From NCBI GenBank assembly GCA_021798675.1, contig JAJZGE010000051.1, forward strand, positions 1 to 8,602: DNA of 8,602 nt, in the 5' to 3' direction. Below are positions 1 through 5,002 of the stretch, one piece after another (within the stretch, counting starts at the first letter, position 1; each line of letters starts with the position of its first letter). A program made the translations under genes and the position numbers. The stretch is from Pseudomonadota bacterium. GTDB taxonomy: Bacteria > Pseudomonadota > Gammaproteobacteria > Xanthomonadales > Rhodanobacteraceae. The notes under the pieces are model-generated. The model made no database searches, had not been told where the DNA came from, and saw nothing but the letters and a program-made list of their open reading frames with translations.

Positions 1-453
1 TTCGATCGCGCCGGCGGTGTCGAGCGCCCACGGATGCCACAGATCCAGATCCGGGAAGGCAGTGGCCATGCGCGCCGCGTCGGCCAGTCCGGCGGCCGGA
101 TCGGCCTCGGTGTAGCGGGCGATCGCGCAGGCCTGGTCGAGCGTGGCCTGGATCGAATCGGGATGCAGGTCGGCGGTGCTGGCCGAGCCCTTGCGCTGAC
201 CGAAATACACGGTGAGGCCGAAGCCGCGATCACGGGTATGCTCGACCGTCTCCACCTCGCCCAGGCGCACGTTGACACTCAGCCCGGTGTTGATGCTGGC
301 GGCGACTTCGGCCTGGCTGGCGCCGGCGGCGCGGGCGCGGCGGATCACGTCCTCGGCCAGCCCAGCCAGCTGGTCGAGCTCCTGCTGGCTGCGGTCCTCG
401 GGCGCGTGGCGACCGGAGAAATGGCGATCCTGGCTGTGGACGACTTCGCTCAC
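1..453 (-). CDS. pmbA: PmbA/TldE, metalloprotease subunit, N-terminal part (3' end beyond left edge)
   Basis: The first 151 codons of a PmbA (TldE) protein read leftward and run open off the window edge. The start is a GTG at 451-453 with a good AGGAAG ribosome site at 460-465, six bases upstream. The visible part matches the N-terminal PmbA/TldD domain: a helix with ELDQLAGLAEDVIRRA (about residues 25-40), then VNVRLGEVETVEHTRDRGFGLTV (about 60-82), where E66, E68 and the GFGLTVYFG segment are typical. It ends at LWHPWALDTAGAIE. Known for the family: PmbA pairs with TldD to form the cytosolic TldDE protease, which trims unfolded peptides, processes microcin B17 and degrades CcdA. PmbA itself lacks the catalytic HExxxH motif, but that region lies outside the window. 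The gene diverges from the DUF1653-darP pair, and its partner tldD lies about 3 kb to the right. The identification rests on family resemblance read by eye and is strong. Confidence 0.93.
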   Translation of the reverse strand, partial: MSEVVHSQDRHFSGRHAPEDRSQQELDQLAGLAEDVIRRARAAGASQAEVAASINTGLSVNVRLGEVETVEHTRDRGFGLTVYFGQRKGSASTADLHPDSIQATLDQACAIARYTEADPAAGLADAARMATAFPDLDLWHPWALDTAGAIE

Positions 454-573
454 GTTGGGCTTCCTGAAGGTTTGACGCGTAGAATAAGCGGTTCGCAACC
501 GCCGAATCCCGCGTGGGTCAGCCCCGGAGATGGGGCCGCCGCGACGGAATGAAAGGCGCGGCGGGAATTCCCC
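454..573. promoter_or_regulatory. Divergent intergenic region between pmbA and the DUF1653 gene
   Basis: This 120-bp region must carry start signals for pmbA (leftward) and for the DUF1653-darP pair (rightward). On the plus strand TAGAAT at 480-485 resembles a sigma-70 -10 element. The best partner I see is TTGGGC at 455-460, with a long 19-bp spacer and inside the pmbA leader, so the promoter call is weak. A perfect inverted repeat, GCGGTT-CGC-AACCGC, lies at 488-502, just downstream of that -10, where it could be an operator or a leader hairpin. I see no convincing leftward promoter for pmbA. Confidence 0.35.
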
Positions 574-822
574 ATGCAACCGATTGCCGGCATCTACCGT
601 CACTACAAGGGTCAGCGCTATCGCGTGCTCGGCACCGCCCGGCACAGCGAAACGCTGGAGCCGCTGGTGGTCTACCAGGCGCTGTACGGCGACTTTGGAC
701 TATGGGTGCGACCGGCGGTGATGTTCTGCGAAAGCGTGGAGCTGCAGGGCCGGACGGTCGCCCGCTTTGCGCTGGAATCGCCCGAAAGAGCCCCTGCCGG
801 CAACGACGCCACGCCCGCCTGA
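574..822 (+). CDS. DUF1653 family protein
   Basis: A small 82-aa protein that covers the DUF1653 domain almost entirely. The family signature is visible in order: GIYRHYKG (residues 6-13), YRVLGTARHSETLEPLVVYQALYG (16-39), LWVRP (43-47) and a following MF (50-51). The biochemical role of DUF1653 is not established. These are small soluble proteins often found as single-domain genes in proteobacteria, and I give no function. The ATG at 574 is chosen because the conserved domain begins a few residues later. The upstream sequence has only a poor purine-rich GGGAA and no clear Shine-Dalgarno site. The residues after about 68 are a short Pro/Ala-rich tail outside the domain. The gene ends 29 bp before the darP start on the same strand, so the two are probably cotranscribed. 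Confidence 0.88.
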   Translation: MQPIAGIYRHYKGQRYRVLGTARHSETLEPLVVYQALYGDFGLWVRPAVMFCESVELQGRTVARFALESPERAPAGNDATPA

Positions 823-840
823 CCCCAAGCCCCACCCTCC

Positions 841-847
841 GGAGTGA
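841..847 (+). promoter_or_regulatory. Ribosome binding site deciding the darP start
   Basis: GGAGTGA lies seven bases upstream of the GTG at 852. The same frame is open back to 513, but the added 113 codons would overlap the whole DUF1653 gene. The ribosome site and the family's usual N-terminus both select 852. Confidence 0.8.
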
Positions 848-851
848 CCTC

Positions 852-1424
852 GTGAGCCCCAGCCGCAGCCGCAACCAGACCGAACTCGATGAAGCGGATT
901 ACGGCCCCAGCCGCACCCAGCAGCGGCGCGAGGCGCTGGCCGTGCTGGCGCTGGCGGCCCAGCTGATCGAACTGCCGCCCAGCCGGCTGGCCCGGCTCGA
1001 GCTGCCCGACGACGTGCGCCGCGAGGTCGAGATCACCCGCCGCACCACCGCCCATATCGCGCGCAAACGGCAGCTGGCGTATCTGGCCAAGGTGATGCGC
1101 CGCTTTGACGACGCCGCCTTCGCCGCGGTGCGCGCCGAGCTGGGCGAGAACCGCGAAAAGCAGCGTCAGGAAAACGCCGTCATGCATCGCATGGAAGCAT
1201 TGCGCGACCGCCTGATCAACGAGGACGAAGGCGCGCTCTCCGAACTGATCGACGAGCACCCGCAGATCGACCGCCAGCACCTGCGCTCGCTGATCCGTCA
1301 GGCACGCAGCGAGCGCGAGTCGAACAAGCCGCCGCGCGCGTACCGGGAAATCTTCCGGTTGCTGAAGGAACTGCAGCAGCACGCCCTGGACGACGCACCG
1401 GCAGCACCGCAAACCCCTGCCTGA
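852..1424 (+). CDS. darP: Ribosome maturation/association factor DarP (YjgA, DUF615)
   Basis: A 190-aa highly charged, helical protein of the YjgA/DUF615 family, close to the roughly 180-aa length of the E. coli protein. Visible family features: a basic N-terminus leading to NQTELDEADYGPSRTQQRREA (8-28); LPPSRLARLELPDDVRREVE (41-60); the conserved arginine-rich stretch ARKRQLAYLAKVMR (70-83); a charged region ENREKQRQE (99-107); ALSELIDEHPQIDRQHLRSLIRQARSE (128-154); and a C-terminal PPRAYREIFRLLKEL (160-174). Known for the family: DarP associates with late 50S precursors and helps mature the peptidyl-transferase centre. The start is GTG, fixed by the GGAGTGA site. The gene follows DUF1653 by 29 bp, is divergent from pmbA (as yjgA and pmbA are in E. 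coli), and ends before a strong hairpin at 1472-1505. Confidence 0.95.
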   Translation: MSPSRSRNQTELDEADYGPSRTQQRREALAVLALAAQLIELPPSRLARLELPDDVRREVEITRRTTAHIARKRQLAYLAKVMRRFDDAAFAAVRAELGENREKQRQENAVMHRMEALRDRLINEDEGALSELIDEHPQIDRQHLRSLIRQARSERESNKPPRAYREIFRLLKELQQHALDDAPAAPQTPA

Positions 1425-1471
1425 TCGGCGAGCTCAGCGTTTGCAACCTCTCCAGCAGCCTCTCCACAAAA

Positions 1472-1505
1472 ATCGGGTGGCGGGTCTCACGACCCGCCAC
1501 CCGAT
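1472..1505 (-). terminator. Strong intrinsic terminator for the cytochrome-porin gene, possibly bidirectional
   Basis: A perfect 14-bp inverted repeat (arms 1472-1485 and 1492-1505, loop of six bases at 1486-1491) sits between the convergent genes darP and the cytochrome-porin gene. Read on the minus strand the stem runs straight into TTTTTGTGG, a good U-tract, 28 bases past the TAA at 1533-1535. Read on the plus strand the stem is followed by GCCTTGTTTC, a weaker U-rich tail that may still terminate darP transcripts. Confidence 0.88.
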
Positions 1506-1532
1506 GCCTTGTTTCAACTTCTGCTGTGCGGC

Positions 1533-2915
1533 TTAGATGGCCAGCCACACATAGACGTAGAGGGTGTTGTTGTCACTCGCGTTGCGACCGGCGCCGTCCA
1601 CGTTATGCACCAAACCACTGAACTTGGTGAAGTAGGTGTACTGGACCCCCAGGCGCATGTTGGCGAAGGGCTCTTTCCAGGAGGTGGACTTACCAAACGG
1701 GTTGTAGTCGAACTCCAGAATGCCACCCTGGGTATTCGGCGACCCGTTGTTGCCGTAAAGCGTCAGATCATTGCTGCCGTTGCTGATGAACTGGGCCAGC
1801 GTGAAGCCATACGTGTTGCGGAACCAGTAGCTGCCCTTGACATTGAACGAGTCCAGACTGTTGTGCAGGTTCGAGGAGCCGCCGCTGCCGTAGGTGTTGT
1901 TGAGCGTCTGATTCTCGTGGACGTACAGGCCGTCGACTGTGACGGTGTGGTCACCCTTGAAGTACTGGTAGTCGCCGGACAGACCCACGTCGTTGTAGTT
2001 GTTGGTCGGGCCGGCCACCGCAACGGCGTAGCCATTCAGACCCGGGGCCGAGACGCCCTGCTTCATGTTCAGCAGGAACCCGCCAAATGTCAGATTGCCG
2101 TGCGGAACCTGCCACGTATAGGCGGCGCGGGCATACGGGGCCATCCCGGAGAGCTTGCCGTCATACGGGCCGTTGACACGATTTGCCCAAGCTGCCGAGA
2201 GCGACTTGTAGCCACCCGCTTCAACGTAAAGCTTGCCATCAATCTGGACATAAGCCGTGGCGCCGATCGACTGGCCACCCAGGCCACCGAACAGCTTTGG
2301 TGCCGCCGGCGCACCCGGAGCAAGATCCGAGGCCATGTAGGGATAACCCCAGCCCGGCGCGCTATTGAAAACATCACTGATGGTCGGATTGTTGTTGACC
2401 GAAATACCCCAGGTCCCGTCGTGATTGCCATGGCTGAACGGTCGGGCGTAACGCACGTCGGCGTTGTCCCAGCCGAGCAGACCACCGTTCTCCGAATAGG
2501 TCGCCTGGGCGAACATGCCCATGTGGTCGGTCAGACGGCCGGCCAGAAACAGTGACGCCTGCTGCAGCTCGACGTTGTTGTTAGTGCCGTACTTGGGGGG
2601 CATACTGGCCGGGTCTTGTGCCTTGGCCGTATGCGTGAACGATTCGACCAGCATCGCCGACAGCGGCACCTTGGCGTCGTTGCCAACCTTCATGGTGTAG
2701 CCGTTGATCTTGAACACGCGCCCGAACGGCGTCAGTTCGGGGCCAAATCCACCAACGTGGCATGCGACGCAGGCCTGATGCGTCTGGCGGGCGTATGAGG
2801 GCACCGCCAGTACCAGCGTGGGAGCCAGCAGCAGGCCAGTGGCCAGCGCCATCTTGTGCCATAGCCGGCTCCCGGGCCGGGCTGGGCCGATTGTCCGAGC
2901 TCGCATCGCAAACAT
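1533..2915 (-). CDS. Cyc2-like fused outer-membrane monoheme cytochrome c-porin
   Basis: A 460-aa secreted protein. Residues 1-21 are basic and 22-37 are hydrophobic (MALATGLLLAPTLVLA), a Sec-type signal with probable cleavage near A37 or A42. YARQTHQACVACHVGGFGPELTPFGRVFKINGYT (41-74) follows. C49, C52 and H53 are the only CxxCH, and C49/C52 are the only cysteines. The remaining ~380 residues alternate polar and aromatic/hydrophobic residues with Asn/Gly-rich turns, ending GAGRNASDNNTLYVYVWLAI, as in an outer-membrane beta-barrel. Order and length match the Cyc2-like family (N-terminal heme plus ~16-strand porin), whose best-known members oxidise Fe(II) at the cell surface. Many relatives, annotated only 'cytochrome c', have unknown donors, so the substrate is open. 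No soluble partner cytochrome is encoded nearby. The start is fixed by GAGGAG eight bases upstream. Sampled lines are about 57-62% GC against 75-78% in yhdP and tldD. It appears monocistronic. Confidence 0.85.
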   Translation of the reverse strand: MFAMRARTIGPARPGSRLWHKMALATGLLLAPTLVLAVPSYARQTHQACVACHVGGFGPELTPFGRVFKINGYTMKVGNDAKVPLSAMLVESFTHTAKAQDPASMPPKYGTNNNVELQQASLFLAGRLTDHMGMFAQATYSENGGLLGWDNADVRYARPFSHGNHDGTWGISVNNNPTISDVFNSAPGWGYPYMASDLAPGAPAAPKLFGGLGGQSIGATAYVQIDGKLYVEAGGYKSLSAAWANRVNGPYDGKLSGMAPYARAAYTWQVPHGNLTFGGFLLNMKQGVSAPGLNGYAVAVAGPTNNYNDVGLSGDYQYFKGDHTVTVDGLYVHENQTLNNTYGSGGSSNLHNSLDSFNVKGSYWFRNTYGFTLAQFISNGSNDLTLYGNNGSPNTQGGILEFDYNPFGKSTSWKEPFANMRLGVQYTYFTKFSGLVHNVDGAGRNASDNNTLYVYVWLAI

Positions 2916-2923
2916 GGTCTTTA

Positions 2924-2929
2924 CTCCTC
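2924..2929 (-). promoter_or_regulatory. Ribosome binding site of the cytochrome-porin gene
   Basis: GAGGAG on the minus strand ends eight bases before the ATG at 2913-2915. It favours this ATG over the in-frame ATG at codon 4 and the Met at codon 22, although the last would give a more compact signal peptide. Confidence 0.8.
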
Positions 2930-2946
2930 AAACGTGTGGTTAAAAT

Positions 2947-2960
2947 CTTGTTGAGACAAG
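2947..2960. repeat. Short inverted repeat near the predicted transcription start
   Basis: CTTGT-TGAG-ACAAG is a perfect 5-bp-arm inverted repeat. If transcription starts about 41 bases from the centre of the FNR-type box (near 2952), the repeat covers the start site, where it could be an operator or a small leader hairpin. It does not itself fit the FNR consensus. Confidence 0.3.
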
Positions 2961-2964
2961 CGTA
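2959..2964 (-). promoter_or_regulatory. Candidate -10 element of the cytochrome-porin promoter
   Basis: TACGCT on the minus strand matches TATAAT at the first two and last positions. It lies 22 bases downstream of the FNR-type box at 2987-3000, the spacing expected between a class II (-41.5) site and the -10 hexamer. There is no good -35 hexamer, as expected for an activator-dependent promoter. The predicted leader is about 36 nt. Confidence 0.45.
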
Positions 2965-2986
2965 GAGATGTCTGCCCGCTGCCGTT

Positions 2987-3000
2987 TTGACTTCGATCAA
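2987..3000 (-). promoter_or_regulatory. Putative FNR/CRP-family (ANR/DNR-type) binding site
   Basis: On the minus strand this reads TTGAT-CGAA-GTCAA, nine of ten matches to the FNR/ANR/DNR consensus TTGAT-N4-ATCAA. The single deviation (G for A in the right half) keeps the dyad symmetry at a commonly variable position. Its centre is 78 bp upstream of the cytochrome-porin ATG and 22 bp separate the box from TACGCT, which is class II activator geometry. No plus-strand gene is near enough to be an alternative target. Regulation by oxygen or nitric oxide through an FNR-family protein is an inference from site and position. Confidence 0.6.
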
Positions 3001-3060
3001 GTGCGCTCGATGCGGCGTGCCCACGGGCAGCCGGGCAGCACGCAGCGGATCGCCAGCGGA

Positions 3061-3080
3061 GGCCGCCACGCGTGGCGGCC
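3061..3080. repeat. Perfect 20-bp palindrome
   Basis: GGCCGCCACG is followed directly by its reverse complement with no spacer. No U-tract follows on either strand, so it is not a standard terminator. The zero-length loop favours a protein-binding dyad or a cruciform over an RNA hairpin. It lies about 60-80 bp upstream of the FNR-type box on the cytochrome-porin side of the gap. Confidence 0.6.
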
Positions 3081-3445
3081 GCAAAGCGCGCCAGCAAGCG
3101 GTTTGTGGGGTGTGCAAGCGGCGCATCGCCGCGCTCGCGGAAACGGCATGCGTGCGAATTCGGCGCCCGTACCCGGCTGCCCGCCGGCTGGACCTGCGGC
3201 ACTGCGCCACAGGGCCAGCCGGGGAACAAATGGCGATGGCCATGCGCGTCGGCGGTGCGGAAGCGCTGTCCACGGACGCCGCACGGGGCCATGCCGGCGT
3301 GGCGGCGTGCAGCACAGGTCATCTCAGGGGGGCGCGCCAGATCGATCTAGGCGAGCCGCAGCAGCCACAGCAGGGCCAGCCACAGGGGTGGCCGCGCCGG
3401 CGTCGCGCGCCTGCGGGGTACTGCTGACACGGTCCGGGGAAAGCA

Positions 3446-3478
3446 GCGAAAACCTGGAAGTGGCGCTGCATCCGCCAC
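3446..3478 (-). terminator. Weak candidate terminator downstream of tldD
   Basis: On the minus strand a GTGGCG/CGCCAC stem (arms 3473-3478 and 3460-3465, loop of seven) begins 24 bases past the tldD stop and is followed by TTCCAGGTTTTCGC. The U-run starts several bases after the stem and is short, so termination would be inefficient. An alternative pairing, GCAGCG at 3443-3448 with CGCTGC at 3464-3469, overlaps it. Confidence 0.3.
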
Positions 3479-3501
3479 GCCGTCCGCTTACGCCACGGGC
3501 A

Positions 3502-4941
3502 TCACGACGCGGTGCCGCCCACCGTCATGCTGTCAATCTTCAGGGTCGGCTGGCCCACGCCCACCGGCACGCTCTGGCCGTCCTTGCCGCATACGCCGAC
3601 ACCTTCGTCGAGCTTGAGGTCGTTGCCGATCATCGAGACGCGGTTGAGCACTTCCGGGCCGCTGCCGATCAGCGTGGCACCCTTGACCGGACGCGTGATG
3701 CGGCCGTCCTCGATCAGGTAGGCCTCGCTGGCCGAGAACACGAACTTGCCGTTGGTGATGTCGACCTGGCCACCGCCGAAGTTCGGCGCGTACAGCCCGC
3801 GTTTGACCGAGCGGATGATCTCGGCCGGATCGTGCGCGCCGGCCAGCATGTAGGTGTTGGTCATGCGCGGCATCGGCAGCGTGGTGAACGATTCGCGACG
3901 ACCGTTGCCGGTGGATCTGACGCCCATCAGGCGCGCGTTGAGCTTGTCCTGCATGTAGCCCTTGAGGATGCCGTCCTCGATCAGCGTGGTGCACTCGGTC
4001 GGGGTGCCCTCGTCGTCGATGCTGAGCGAGCCGCGACGGCCGCTGAGCGTGCCGTCGTCGACCACGGTGACGCCCCTGGCGGCGACGCGCTGGCCGACGC
4101 GGCCGGCGAAGGCGGAGCTGCCCTTGCGGTTGAAGTCGCCCTCCAGTCCATGGCCGATCGCCTCGTGCAGCAGTACGCCGGGCCAGCCGGGGCCGAGCAC
4201 CACGGTCATGCTGCCGGCCGGTGCGTCGACCGCGTCGAGATTCACCAGCGCCTGGCGCACCGCCTCGTCGGCGAACGCCAGCGCGCGACCGTTCTCGATC
4301 AACTCGCGATAGCCATAGCGGCCGCCGCCGCCGGAGCTGCCCTGCTCGCGCCGGCCGTTCTGCTCGGCGATCACCTGCACACTCATGCGCACCAGCGGCC
4401 GCACGTCGGCCGCCAGGGTGCCGTCGGAGGCGGCGATCAGGATGGTGTCCACGGTGGCGGCCAGGCTCACGATCACCTGCCTGACACGCGGATCGCATGC
4501 GCGCGCGTGCGCGTCGACCTCACGCAGCAGCGCGATCTTGTCGGGGTTTGGCAGGCTATCGACCGGATCGATCGCCGGGTACAGCTGGCGTGCACCGTTC
4601 AGCGCCAGCGGCCGGCCGGCACCCTTGCCGTCGTGGGCGATCGCCCGCGCGGCGCGCGACGCTTCCAGCAGCTGCGGCAGCACGATCTCGTCGGAATAGG
4701 CAAAACCGGTTTTCTCGCCGCTGATCGCGCGCACGCCCACGCCCTGCTCGATCGAATGGCTGCCGTCCTTGACGATGCCCTCCTCCAGCAGCCACGACTC
4801 GCTGCGCGAATGCTGGAAATACAGGTCGGCGGCATCGATCGACGGCCCCATCAGCTGGGTGAACACGCGGTCGAGATCGCCGGTGGCGAGGCCACCGGGG
4901 GTGAGCAGCTTGCTCTGCGCGAGCGCAATCAGGGAATCCAT
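3502..4941 (-). CDS. tldD: TldD, catalytic subunit of the TldDE metalloprotease
   Basis: A complete 479-aa protein, the usual TldD length. The zinc-binding motif [11 protein letters not shown] begins at residue 259 (H259, E260, H264). The third-ligand cysteine is C451 in [22 protein letters not shown]. Other family blocks are [23 protein letters not shown] (38-60), [22 protein letters not shown] (65-86), [10 protein letters not shown] (307-316), [13 protein letters not shown] (328-340), [10 protein letters not shown] (356-365) and [19 protein letters not shown] (395-413). Known for the family: TldD and PmbA/TldE form a cytosolic heterodimer that degrades unfolded peptides in a pore, matures microcin B17 and degrades CcdA. 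I see no clear Shine-Dalgarno before the ATG at 4939-4941, but the N-terminus aligns with known TldD. The start lies 61 bp past the yhdP stop, and a small hairpin at 4961-4973 lies between. Cotranscription with yhdP is likely. All catalytic residues are present. Confidence 0.97.
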   Translation of the reverse strand: MDSLIALAQSKLLTPGGLATGDLDRVFTQLMGPSIDAADLYFQHSRSESWLLEEGIVKDGSHSIEQGVGVRAISGEKTGFAYSDEIVLPQLLEASRAARAIAHDGKGAGRPLALNGARQLYPAIDPVDSLPNPDKIALLREVDAHARACDPRVRQVIVSLAATVDTILIAASDGTLAADVRPLVRMSVQVIAEQNGRREQGSSGGGGRYGYRELIENGRALAFADEAVRQALVNLDAVDAPAGSMTVVLGPGWPGVLLHEAIGHGLEGDFNRKGSSAFAGRVGQRVAARGVTVVDDGTLSGRRGSLSIDDEGTPTECTTLIEDGILKGYMQDKLNARLMGVRSTGNGRRESFTTLPMPRMTNTYMLAGAHDPAEIIRSVKRGLYAPNFGGGQVDITNGKFVFSASEAYLIEDGRITRPVKGATLIGSGPEVLNRVSMIGNDLKLDEGVGVCGKDGQSVPVGVGQPTLKIDSMTVGGTAS

Positions 4942-4960
4942 CGGTGGTCGGTCGTCTGCG

Positions 4961-4973
4961 GTCAGGGGCTGAC
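4961..4973. repeat. Small inverted repeat in the yhdP-tldD gap
   Basis: GTCAG-GGG-CTGAC is a perfect 5-bp-arm repeat with a three-base loop, 19 bases upstream of the tldD ATG. In the transcript it could form a short hairpin near the translation start, in a leader that lacks an obvious Shine-Dalgarno site. It has no U-tract and is not a terminator. Confidence 0.35.
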
Positions 4974-5002
4974 TATGGCATATGGGGCTGTCGCGCCAGG
5001 CT

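Larger units (their letters stand above)
3001..3501. other. About 500 bp of apparently non-coding GC-rich DNA
   Basis: This gap lies between the putative FNR-type box and the tldD stop. Open frames exist on both strands, as expected at this GC content, but none has a ribosome site, a recognisable family or a length that stands out. Plus frame 2987-3427 contains CARCG and CGVCK, but its TTG start lies inside the FNR-type box. Minus-strand frames covering 2921-3322 are rich in Arg, Ala and Pro without recognisable motifs. The gap also contains the palindrome at 3061-3080, repeated AGCCACAG words near 3365-3385, and a weak hairpin near the tldD end. A decayed gene is possible but I cannot show one. 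Confidence 0.5.

Noticed and set aside
513..851. In-frame upstream extension of darP to an ATG at 513
   Set aside because: The extension overlaps the whole DUF1653 gene in another frame and is composed of Arg/Pro/Ala-rich shadow sequence. The GGAGTGA site and family length support the GTG at 852.
1509..2555. A 348-codon plus-strand open frame opposite the cytochrome-porin gene
   Set aside because: It is a shadow of the minus-strand gene, which has a signal peptide, heme motif, ribosome site and terminator.
1533..2915. Firm naming of the cytochrome-porin gene as cyc2, an Fe(II) oxidase
   Set aside because: The architecture fits, but many relatives have no shown iron oxidation, the post-heme spacing seems different, and no partner electron carriers are in the window.
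2947..2960. CTTGTTGAGACAAG as an FNR-type box
   Set aside because: The half-sites lack the TTGAT pattern and the spacing is wrong. The site at 2987-3000 fits far better.
2581..3315. Minus-strand 244-codon frame overlapping the start of the cytochrome-porin gene
   Set aside because: It crosses the promoter and about 330 bp of the real gene in another frame and shows no motif or ribosome site.
2987..3427. Plus-strand 146-codon frame with CxxC pairs, as a possible small zinc-finger protein
   Set aside because: Its TTG start lies within the FNR-type box, it has no ribosome site, and the rest matches no family I recognise. Kept only as a reason to re-examine the gap.
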